Assembly: GCA_002794785.1 (NCBI GenBank)
Contig: NBBA01000002.1
Span: forward strand, 620,001 to 684,000
Source: Coniferiporia sulphurascens
Taxonomy: Eukaryota > Basidiomycota > Agaricomycetes > Hymenochaetales > Hymenochaetaceae
Length of the DNA stretch: 64,000 nucleotides
Direction: 5' to 3'
How positions within the stretch are numbered: the stretch's first letter is position 1; each line of letters begins with the position of its first letter. The position numbers and the translations under genes were made by a program. This document shows positions 21,619 to 31,491 of this stretch, one piece after another. A model generated the notes under the pieces. It did not search any database and was not told the origin of the DNA. It was given only the letters and a program-made list of their open reading frames with translations.

Positions 21619-22870
21619 TTAAAACCCAAACGGGTTAGACGGTGAAGCTGAGCCATCCAGACCACCATGCATGCCCAAGCGGCCGTGAATGCCGTGATAA
21701 TCACAACTTCTACTTCGCCGTTGTCCGCAAATCTTACAGAGATCAGACATTCTAAAAACATTTTCAGATTCTTCCTTCAGGAGTTTAACCTTCCTCTCGG
21801 TGTCCAACCATTCCTGAGGTATTCTGTCTTTTACCAAGACGTCGGCCACCCTGTAGTAAGAGAAGATTAAGGCAAATTTTAGTTTAAATGGCCCGGATAA
21901 AACATACTTTTTCAGAAACCAGTACGACGCTAGGTCGGCCAATGCTTGCGAAACCCATTTCCCCAGCGCCGCAATAATCTTGGAACACATCCCTCGCAGT
22001 GCTTGGGAACTTATGGTGCCGATGTAATGTGCGAAGGCCCCGGCAGCACCAGCTGCAAACATATTGCGAAGGGTCTCATAGAGGTAACGTCCAATAGTAG
22101 CCTCCTCAAACTGCGCTTTCAGTCGAGGATCTGTGATGAAACGCCCGGCAATCTGTGTCTCCACTAGGATGCCTAAAGGAGTCGCAAATCCCGCGCCAAT
22201 AGATCCTCCCACTGGCCCTCCGAAGTAAGCGCCAATGGCAATGCCACACACGACAATACTAGAGTTTGCGCAGTATGCCACCGCACGGAGAGCATGATCC
22301 TGACACAGCCAAATAAATGATTAGTCGGCTGACAAACTATTTCTCACAAAGTACGAACGTCATTTCCTGCCGCAGATTGTATTCCGGCGACGATGAACCC
22401 GACGAAGGGCACGGTCTCTAATAAGCGGGCAAAGAAACCATCGCGGCCAAACCATCCGTCACTTAAGAGCATTTATGTGTCAGTACAAACACCAAATAGG
22501 TCGTCCCAATTAACTTACTGTTTAACGAATGCCAACCCTCTGTTGTCATTCACGATGCAGATAGACAAGTCGACCTCCGCATAATGATACTCACTATTCC
22601 AGTTTCGGAGCTCAGCACACAAAAGGACAGATTCCGAGGTAACTTTGAGAGAGAGGTTCCGAGAAGTATAGAAGAAGTTTTTGTCACCGGACACAAAGGA
22701 GCCATTGTCATTGGCATAATGGTCATTCAAGTTGATAACAGATGGACGCATCTTCCCATCCCTGCCAAGGCACAACGCTTTGAGAGAGTGGCCCTCGAGC
22801 TCTAGGAGAGAGCACGACAAAAGGATGGATTCATGTCTATAGACGATAGCAAAATCAGCCACGAGGAACA
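21619..22870 (-). CDS. CVNH (cyanovirin-N homology) protein with C-terminal glycine-zipper segment
   Basis: Minus-strand exons 22519-about 22870, 22359-22461 and 21619-22299 join in frame through introns of 57 and 59 bp. The first exon encodes a two-half CVNH domain: EGHSLKALCLGRDG, SVINLNDHYANDNGSF, NFFYTSRNLSL, then LLCAELRNWN and VDLSICIVNDNRGLAFV. CVNH domains are small beta-sheet, often mannose-binding, modules common in filamentous fungi. A short linker (DGWFGRDGFFARLLE) leads to a hydrophobic region, VGFIVAGIQSAAGND, then GIAIGAYFGGPVGGSIGAGF, a glycine-zipper-like helix that could insert into or pack against membrane. The C-terminus has CKICGQRRSRSC and a glycine-rich tail. The start codon is not settled: an upstream exon ending at 22914 (from about 23056, MSSALTSSNLNRYLDS) may belong to it. 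Biological role unknown. Confidence 0.68.
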
Positions 22871-23060
22871 ATCAGAAAGCAAGTAAGTCTAAATTATCAA
22901 TTATTCAAGCAAGCGACTCACGGCTTCTCATCCTGAAAAAGGAATTCACGGATAACGATATTGTCCAAACGCCCTGACTGAGAAGAGGCGCAAATGTCGA
23001 CACAGTTTTTGTAAAAGGACTTGTCGATACTATCGAGATATCGATTGAGATTACTGGACG

Positions 23061-24216
23061 TAAGAGCGGATGACATGACTGTTGAAACACTGTTGCGGAA
23101 AGGTGAGATTGGAAAGGCACTTGACAGGTAAACGCAGTACAAACCAAAGGTATACTGAGCTCGATTGACAGACAATGTGGGATGAAGCAGTACTGGTAGG
23201 CATACGAGAATGTGGGTGCGTTTATATACGCACAAATTATAGTGGTCACGAGACACTACCACAATTGCTAAGCTCCTGACGATAAATGAAATCTCCCAAG
23301 GGGAACGTTTTTGGTCTGAGGGACACTGTCGCTCGAGTCCCTGCGACTGAAAATGCATGTGATTAGCACGAAGAATTAAGGAACGTGATTGGGTTAACAA
23401 TATGAAATTCCACTTTCACAATTCACCGAACTCTAGTAGCGGGGAAGAACACGTTAGCTCTAAAGGAAATTAAAGCCGGAATGCGTGCCAGTGCGCGTTC
23501 AATGTCCGTGTCCGATACATCGGAGAGAAAATCTTCGGGTAAGATATACCAACCTCCTGCGAGGCTGGTCGCGGCCGTTCTGTATTTTCATTGCTCAGAA
23601 TTCCGGGTAACGAGCCCTCCTGTTAAAAAGTTATCTTAAGCCGTTGCTCCCGCGAAGTTAGATAGACCAGATGAAGCCATTCACCTAACCGCTTATCTCT
23701 CTTGTATACTCCCAACTTTGTCTTTTCACACTCGTACAAAACACGAGTTGATGTGCTTTGTCAACCATCGCTCTTCGGCGGTGATGGGTTGATACAGCGT
23801 ATATACAACCCTTTTAATGAAGGATTATCAGTTAATCGCGAAAAAACCAGACTACACAAGCAGAAATATTGCCACTATTTCAGTGCGTTTCCTTTCAAAA
23901 GATGCGGCGACGAGATCGCGGACGAGATCAGCGTAAATCCGGCCTGTAGAAAACGTCGCAATCATTTTGTCATTATTGTAAAAGGCTTCCATACTCCTTC
24001 CGCCATCTTTCCCCCTCCGACCCTATCAGACTCATTGGAAGCAGTCGCCCATGCGCAACCGAGATCATGATAAGCACGTAATGATTTATTTCTAACCAAT
24101 TAAGCTCTTTTTCAACCCATCAGCCATCTTGATAATACATCTTGAAATTGTAGAATGAGTCGGATTTCTGCTGATAAAAATAGCCTGCTTACTTCGCTTT
24201 AAACACTGGCGTTACT
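23061..24216. other. No gene seen
   Basis: A plus-strand frame at 23702-24070 lacks an ATG start and any motif. The rest is without features I can support. Confidence 0.45.
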
Positions 24217-25134
24217 TCATATTTCGATGCATTTCGGAAGGCCATCAATGATTCGACAAAATTCTGAAATTAGTCCCCGTTTTTTGAAGAATGCGAGCCG
24301 GCAACTCTGGTTACAAACATCTGCCCAAAGTGGTGCAATTCTCGCGGAATTCCAGAAGGCGGGGTTCCGAAGTGTGTCCCCGAGGGCACTTGCTTCAAGC
24401 TCCTCCGAAACGTAGTGTTTTAAGGCAGTCCAAAAGGCGTTGTTATGCTCAAAATACTGGCAGCCCCTGGCGCTGTGAGCCGGCGTCAGGGCCGGCCAGC
24501 TAAGCTTTCGCCCTGCTTGGACTAAAAGAGAGGGTGTATTGTACTCGAGATTCATGGCCTCAAGCACTAGCTCTCGCCGTCGTCGGTGGAGGTCGAGAAG
24601 CTTGAGTAAGGAGCTGCCATCCAGCTGCTTCAAGACCTGGCGCGATGTATCCGATCGAAGGTCTACATTGAGAGTAAGGCTTGATATTGTACGTGCCTCC
24701 TCCATCCACCCGAATCGGCATGCGAGCACATACGCGTCCAATGCACTGCCTGGGAACGTCGGTTTCAAAATCTCGTTTCGCACAAAAGCCGCAACGTCGG
24801 GCATGTCATATTTCTCTCCTGCCGCAGCAAGTTGAGTTGCGAATGAACAAGAAACGACATTCGAAGGATGTCTTCCGGGATATATGATGTCAAGCACTGC
24901 CTTTAGCAGCTCCTTGTCTTCAGCGAGATGGATGGTGTTGTCTTCCGTGTTTTCGGCATCAACGGGTCCTTTTTGCGGCAACGAAGTCATCGTCTCGAAA
25001 AACTTAGACCCGAGCTGGAGAACAACGGTATGGACTTTGAAAGCCATTCCATCGGAAGAAAGGAGTACAAGAGTAGCATTAGGGAAATCGTAGTCAGGGG
25101 AGACTGGAGAGGTTTTTACGGTCTTTTCATCCAT
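24217..25134 (-). CDS. BTB/POZ domain protein, fourth paralog
   Basis: Single-exon, 305 residues from ATG 25134. A GTG thirty bases upstream extends the frame but is not preferred. BTB motifs: PDYDFPNATLVLLSSDG, FKVHTVVLQLGSKFF, an acidic loop, and VLDIIYPGRHP. The second half keeps the family plan (LLKLLDLHRRRREL, AFWNSARIAPLW) and ends IIDGLPKCIEI. It is on the opposite strand from the other three BTB genes and is the most diverged of them. It sits between the CVNH and MYND genes, with no evidence of a shared function. Confidence 0.82.
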   Translation of the reverse strand: MDEKTVKTSPVSPDYDFPNATLVLLSSDGMAFKVHTVVLQLGSKFFETMTSLPQKGPVDAENTEDNTIHLAEDKELLKAVLDIIYPGRHPSNVVSCSFATQLAAAGEKYDMPDVAAFVRNEILKPTFPGSALDAYVLACRFGWMEEARTISSLTLNVDLRSDTSRQVLKQLDGSSLLKLLDLHRRRRELVLEAMNLEYNTPSLLVQAGRKLSWPALTPAHSARGCQYFEHNNAFWTALKHYVSEELEASALGDTLRNPAFWNSARIAPLWADVCNQSCRLAFFKKRGLISEFCRIIDGLPKCIEI

Positions 25135-25724
25135 GGTGGTCAATGGGCACGTACATCTTCCCACGCATCGCAGGCGGGAGGGTCTTTGTTCGAATCGTGT
25201 TCGGTACTACTGTAGACAACTTTATTTTTTTTCCCACTGAATTCGACCCGTATTCGTAAGTTATAACAAGTGCCTTTGCTCCTAAATATCCTAGCAGCCG
25301 ATCTCATACTAGTCCGATAATCTGAGTGTAGATGCGGGACTCTGAAGATACAGCCAGGACCTTAGATATCCCACTATACATGTAGATGGCAAACTATCGT
25401 CGCGTATGTCGTGATACTTATCACGACTGTTCAAATGATATGACAAAAAGAAGGCTATATTGGTACATACATTATCTATTACTTTCATACACTCAATGGA
25501 TTTCAAAATCTTCTTACTAGAGGCAACAAATGTCAAGGACGATAGACAATAATAATTTATCGTCGTTGGTACGAGTATTGCACGCTTTGATGAGCATAGT
25601 TCCCGTCTTGCCAAATAGCAGCATCTAAGGTTTCATCTTGATGTATCAAAATCTGGTAGTGTTCTTGTCGGTCTGAAAATTTTCCCGAGAGCATATGAGG
25701 GCCAACGGCCGCCGTCCTCTCCAG

Positions 25725-28138
25725 TTACGCCGGATCGTCCTTGGCCGCTGAGTCTTTCTCGTCACGTTTGCAGTTCTTTCGATGCTCTTTCCAGTGTTCT
25801 TTCTGGCAAAAGGAATCGCAATATCTGTATACATAGCCGTAAGCATTAGACCTGCACGCACGCAACAACGGATATACCTCGTCTTTTCACAGCTACTACA
25901 CTTCTTCAGTACGGCGCTTGGATTCTTGCACCACGCGCATCTATACAGCTCGACTGTATTGGGGCTGATCTTGGGGTGCGCCCTCCCTCGATCTTTATGA
26001 TGATCATGATCGAGATCAACGTCCGCATGCTCGAACTTATCCAGCCAAGCAGCAAGGTCTTCCTCGGATTCCTTGGAGGATAGTTTCTCGTCGACAGCAT
26101 TGGAGAGCTTTCCGTAACGAGCAATAGTCGCGTCCCATTCTTTTGCGGCAGACGGCAGGCGCTCGGTCAACATGACACGCGTAAGTCTGGCTTGGGTGTT
26201 TTGAATCGGACGACCTATGTGCTTAGAAATTTCATCCGCTATCTTCAGTCTATCCAGTGCGTTCTACCGCAGCATAGTTTTAGGAAGATCAACTAGAAGT
26301 GCATCGTTCGCGAAAAGAACCACGCACCTGATGTTTTTTTAGATTGACGCTTGTTTCCGCACCGTGCAAGGCGAACGTGAGGATGATGTACCAGTCAACC
26401 ATGGACGACATGTACCGATCGTCCGGTGAGGCGCTTTCTAAAAACATCTTGGCGTCCTCCCAAGCGGTCTTAAGCAGCGCTAGCCCTTCGCTCCGCAGGC
26501 TATCAGAACTTCCGGCCTTCTGGGCAGTCTCCAGTCCAATCGTCGCCGCGATGGATGCCGAGCGGTACAGAAGAGCGCCCCGCACGTAGTCGGTGAGTCC
26601 AGGACACTTCAGCCCCTTTTTCGCAGCACGGATGCCCTCTCTGTCGCTGAGGCCTAACGAAAGGACGAGGCGGAAGTACCCATTTTGCGGAAACCGTGCA
26701 ATGGCGCTCGTGATCTTCGCCATATTCTCCGGTCTGCCTAGCTTGCGCGTCGCGACGATGTGCTTGAGCTCGATAGTGCACGCAAGCTCTTGATCTGCAT
26801 CTTTGCCGCGTGCGCGGAGCGCCTCCGCACACAGCGGAAGCGTCTCAAGCCAATACGTGAACGGCAAGTCGTCCACCGTCTTGCCATCCTCCGACTGGAA
26901 CGACCCGTTCAAAACCGAGAATTCGGTTCGCGTGATAAGCGGCCCGATCGTACGGCCCATCGCGTAGAAGTCGCGATCTCCCGCTACCTTGATGACGGCC
27001 TTTTGGAAGATACCGGCCGATTGCATGATGTTGAATAGATCTATACGTGTAGGCCCGTACGTCATGAACGCTTCGTCCAGATGAGGCGGCCAAGGGCTGC
27101 GCAGTTTGTCCAGGAGACGCATGGGGTCCAGCTTTAGCTCGCCGTTGTCAGAATCGGCCATGTGTAGACGCATAATGCCGAGAATCGCGTCTGCGCGCGT
27201 GGCGACGTCCGGGGCGCGCGTGAATGCTACGAGGAGGTTGGTAGCGGACGGGTTTGCTTTGAATTCCCTGCGGCCGTGATTTGCGGCGACTGTGAGGAGG
27301 GGCAAGGCGTGCGAAATAAGAAGCGCCGACGAAGTCTGCTTGCGCACCTCTGAGACGGTGAGGCGGAGGAGGCGAGGGACTTCAAGGGTGCGGAAGAGTT
27401 TTTGGTCGAGGGTTGTATCATCCGACAGGGCTGCCATCGCAGAATGGGCGAGGACGGTTAGCGTGAGCTCAGCAGCTTCATCGTCATCCTGCCGGTCTTC
27501 CAGGATTTGCAAAAGGGCCGGCGTCTTCTCTGCTACTTGCAATCGGACGTCTTGTCCTCCGTGGTGCGTGATCGCGCAGAGTGCTTGAAGTGCAACATGA
27601 CAGCACGTCGGTCTCTTCAACAGAGTAAAGACCTTTGATAGAAGATCTACACACACCCGGTCAGCTGGCCCAATCACACAACAGACAAGGTAAACAAACT
27701 CGCGTAACGCACCCATTTCGTTGATAAGCCGGTTTCTCAGGATCGCATCCGCGCACATCCTCGTATAGATGGCTACAACCGCCTGCGCGACAAAGTCCCT
27801 TTCACAAAAAGACGCGAATACATCTTCAAGCTTGCTAGATATTTCCGAGAAAGAGCCGTGTATCTTCTTCAGCCCGTTTCGCGACGAAAGGTCTGTTCGG
27901 AACGAAATCTGAGCGAGGAAACGCGCGCAAGTTGTAGCCGGCGTCGAGTAAAGAGCATACCTGGGATGCTGAGGGTGTTGCATAACGCGTAGACGATTGG
28001 GTACCACCCCTCGGCTCCTTCAATGTCGTTCACAAGACTCGTGAATCCCGTCACTGACTTTTCCAGGGACCTTTCATCAGTCCGGGCTGAGGAGGGTTTC
28101 TTTGCCTTTGAACGTTGCTTCGCTTTGGCGGATGGCAT
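25725..28138 (-). CDS. MYND zinc-finger protein with large helical N-terminal region
   Basis: Four exons, 27961-28138, 26328-27892, 25878-26263 and 25725-25824, join in frame to 742 residues. Introns are 68, 64 and 53 bp with GT-AG ends. The start is ATG 28138, giving a basic MPSAKAKQRSKAKK N-terminus. Residues of the long second exon form a leucine- and alanine-rich helical array resembling armadillo/HEAT repeats (for example CCHVALQALCAITHHGG). The C-terminus holds a complete MYND finger: CAWCKNPSAVLKKCSSC, then across the last intron RYCDSFCQKEHWKEHRKNC, supplying the expected Cys and His ligands. MYND fingers bind proline-rich partners, often in chromatin or signalling proteins. This architecture is a large uncharacterised family in Agaricomycetes. 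The frame is intact. Confidence 0.83.
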
Positions 28139-28592
28139 GCTTGCCTGAGCAGAGTTCGTCACTGCTATCGATATTATGCCTCGATTATAATCGCCTAATT
28201 TGTGCCTTGGTCACAATTCACGACATATCTGTGACACATAAAGGCTTTCTCCGTCACTTTCCATACAATCACCTAAATCAACAGTCTCTAGTGACTGCAG
28301 GTCTAGATTCCGTCTTAGGAATGAATTACTGTTATGTACATGCCCCACAGCGCTGGATATAACTTTGCTATTTAGGAATGCAGTGGACAGATCGCGACTC
28401 GCCGGCCCGAGGGCATCTGGCGTGGACTTTACTGTATAAACGGTAAAGTCCGCATATATGCGCATAATATTGCAGCGCCGAAAACGAAACCCTTATCTTG
28501 GAGGCACTAGAGAGTAGTCAAGCGAGGGTTTGAAATTCTCAGCGAAGACAAATACTGAAAGACGTCTGACAATCTATAATTATCCTGGCGCT

Positions 28593-28660
28593 GCATTTCA
28601 AATTCAAATTCAAACTCAAACTCTAGCTCAAGCTCAAGCTCAAGCTCAAGCTCACACCTG
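28593..28660. repeat. Microsatellite, (CAAATT/CTCAAG)n
   Basis: Tandem six-base units grade from CAAATT through CAAACT to CTCAAG. No coding role is apparent. Confidence 0.85.
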
Positions 28661-28851
28661 GATTCTGTTCCTTAAAATATCCAATGTTACTATAACCCTC
28701 TATCATATTCCGAAGTAATTTACCATTGTGAAAAAAAAACATCCGCAACGGTTCACTCTCGACGGGGAAAGCCAAGGACGGGCTTATGCAATTCACGCTT
28801 AGTCAGCGCTGGATTAGGGAAACTCTCGCTTACAGAAAAACCAAGTTAATA

Positions 28852-29068
28852 TATGTGGGGAGCCCACATAGAGTGGAGAGGCGAAGCTATTTAAACACGG
28901 CTTAATCCTAGTTGAGCAAGGGACAGCTTTCTTTTAAGGCTGGCTTGAGGGTAAGAGCATGTTCTCACGGGGAGGGGGGGGGAGGGCACACAGCCACCAC
29001 GCTCCTGCTGACTAATCTAGCTTTTTGGAGGCCCCTAACCGGATAACTGGAGGGCTTCGCCCCCCAAT
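28852..29068 (+). repeat. Dispersed non-coding repeat, copy 1
   Basis: Shares with 53982-54161 a start TATGTGGGGAG, a body AGAGTGGAGAGGCGAAGC and AGTTGAGCAAGGGACAG, and an end GGAGGGCTTCGCCCCCCAAT that can fold into a GC-rich hairpin. It differs by an extra 35 bp or so in the middle. It is non-coding and probably a small mobile element. Confidence 0.7.
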
Positions 29069-30543
29069 GACGGGTCAGCGAAAATGGGACGATGTAACAT
29101 CAGGTCGTGCATCCACGTCGAGTCGCTCGCTGCTCGTGCCTGTTCACAAGCATATCATGTCTGAGAAGGCGCTTTCAAAAACGTTAGGCTGTTCGTCGGT
29201 ATGCACGACTTTGTCGACAAGGGTCTTCTTGCAAGACGTCTCAGGTAAGCAGCAACGCACAAGCAATTCAGCGAGCGAGCGAGCGATGAGAGAAAGAGGG
29301 GGGGCGGACACGGACGGATGTCCTACAGTAGTCTCTGTACTTGCGTCTGCCGAACGGGCTCTTCATTATGCCGGGAGGGTGTGCCGCACGCGTGCGGCTC
29401 AGGAATCTGGACATCCGAAAGCCGCAAGGTCCGACCGTCAGGCACAAGTGGTTCACTGAAAGCAAGGCGGGCGGCTCAGGCTCTAGGCTGCAGGGACCCG
29501 TTCAGTGGGCCATCGCTACGTTCAGGAAAATCGGGGGCTACTAGCAACCTTTCTTAAGACGTGAGGAATCTGTCTTGAAGGCTGAACTAAACCTCGACAC
29601 GGGGGTTCGGTGGTGTGGGCTTGGAGCCGCCGAGCCCGCCCTCTCCGAGCGCCGGGTCAGTTGAGGTAAGCACGCGAGCTTCCGTACCATTCCCCGGTGA
29701 AAGATCGGTACTGGATTGATCTTTACGATCTTTCCGAATGACAACGGTGGGGCGTTGGACGTTGAATGTCGAGTAACTCCAAGCGCCCTTGCCGCGTGGT
29801 TTCTCTCCGGACCGCACTTGCGGAAAGAACGTGCTAAAGCGGTTATCATTCGCCCGCTGACTGTCGCAGGCCTTAGGAGTCACACCTAGACGCTGGACGA
29901 AAATATCGTGGGTTCAGTTGTCAACCGACGACAAAGGTTAGCATAGGGGGGAGCAAAAAGGAGCACGAGAGAAGATGCCAGAACTCAGAAGACAAGACGC
30001 GCTGGTTCCGACTGGATGGTCCGTCCGAAGGGCCCAGCAACAACTTGAATGCATAGATGCATAGATCAAGCCCTCTATTTGTGCAGCTGCGCGCTGCCAC
30101 TATAAGTTGGTTGACTTCGACGGACGGGAAGGAAAATAAGACGTGAGAAGACAGCGACAAAAAACGTTCGGCCAAATCCGCTCATTTGCGAACCGGGAGC
30201 TTGGTCCGAAAGCGAGCCTTTGTACTTTATCCTTTATAGCCAGATTTGCCCATATCTAGAATGCGCTCCTTCTGTAGCATTGCCTCTTTTGTAGAATCGT
30301 GGCCCAGATAGCTGCGAGATAAATAGACCGTATGCTCACCTTGGATACAACGTTAGGGAAGATGAAAGAATAAGGTGCTGGTGGATACACGAGGCGCGGT
30401 GTTGATCTGCGCTTTATTGCTTGGTCGTGATGGCCGTTTCGGCTCCCAGGTATCAACAGATCTATCCGCGATGCGTCCGATGTACTGCAGATTAAGAAGA
30501 CGAAGGCACGGAACAGTGCAGTGCACACCGCGATGCCTAGCCA

Positions 30544-30631
30544 GGGGACCCGAGGTGGGACTCGAGAGCTGTCCATCAACACATGCAGTGCGTGATTAGA
30601 TGGTCTCACGGCCCTCGTACCTCGGGTCCCC
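30544..30631. repeat. 13-bp perfect inverted repeat (stem-loop potential)
   Basis: GGGGACCCGAGGT at 30544-30556 is repeated inverted at 30619-30631, with a loop of about 62 bases. No associated gene was identified. Confidence 0.5.
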
Positions 30632-31491
30632 AGTCCGGGGTAAGACATTCACAGGGAGCGCGCGTGCGCGAGGCATCAGACATCAGGCGTCACCTCAAGC
30701 AACGGTCAGAGACGGTCGGTTCGAATTCCCAGGAGCACGGAGTCAGAGTGACAGTTACGCTAGGGTGGCGAGGCGAGGTTATACGAAAAAAGATTTCGAG
30801 AATCCGGACGCGGAAGGCGTGCGCAGCAGCGTCATATAGAAACTATTGTGTGGCATTAGTGACAGACTAGGGCGATTAATGTCCGATTTCGCAGAGGAGT
30901 GGTTACAGATCAGGTGTGCATTGAATTGAGCTTCGGTGAGAGACAATAATCAAGCGAGGGCAGAGACAACAAAAGGCGCGGGGCGAGCGGGGGGCTTCGA
31001 TCTGAGGCGAAGCAACGAGGCAGGAAAGCGGGACTGAGGCAACAAACAGGGCAGACGGAGGGGGCAGCGTCGAGCCGAGAGTAGGGCTGTTGGTAGTCGA
31101 CGCGAGTGGAAGAGGAAAGTGTTGTTTTCGACTGGACGTGTGCAGTTTCCTTATTTGTGGGCCGATCTGGTATAAGAAGCCGGGGCACGCGTCTCTGTGC
31201 GACGCGCCCAAGGAGGCTCTTATTGTCCGCCTCCCATCTCGGCCTTTTGTTGTCTGCAGCCTATAAGGCCGCACCCGGTCGCTGTTTCGCTAGCTAGTCT
31301 CGCCTTCTCGTCCTCCTACGCTTGGTCGTCGCATTGCATTGCATTTCTGCATTTTTGTCTCTTCTAAATCTTCATCTTCTGTAGCCCTATCCTCACGCTA
31401 GTCCATGTACGTCCCCCCTTCCATTTTTCGCACTATTAATTGTCGTGTTAACCGATGCATTTCCGCCCAGTTTAATACCAGCCCCTGCTAA

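Larger units (their letters stand above)
28139..31491. other. Long region without a convincing gene
   Basis: Contents noted: a microsatellite (28593-28660), a dispersed repeat (28852-29068), GC-rich sequence with overlapping short frames on both strands (29300-29900), and a 13-bp inverted repeat at 30544-30556/30619-30631. The last 200 bases before 31492 are pyrimidine-rich and probably form the promoter and leader of the next gene. No tRNA or rRNA gene could be confirmed. Confidence 0.45.

Noticed and set aside
29541..29883. Minus-strand 98-codon frame resembling proteins misannotated over ribosomal DNA
   Set aside because: The resemblance is only an impression. The DNA does not read as a recognisable rRNA segment and no rRNA neighbours are present.
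30715..30730. GGTTCGAATTCC as a tRNA B box
   Set aside because: The flanking bases do not form a T-arm stem and no A box or acceptor stem lies at the right distance.
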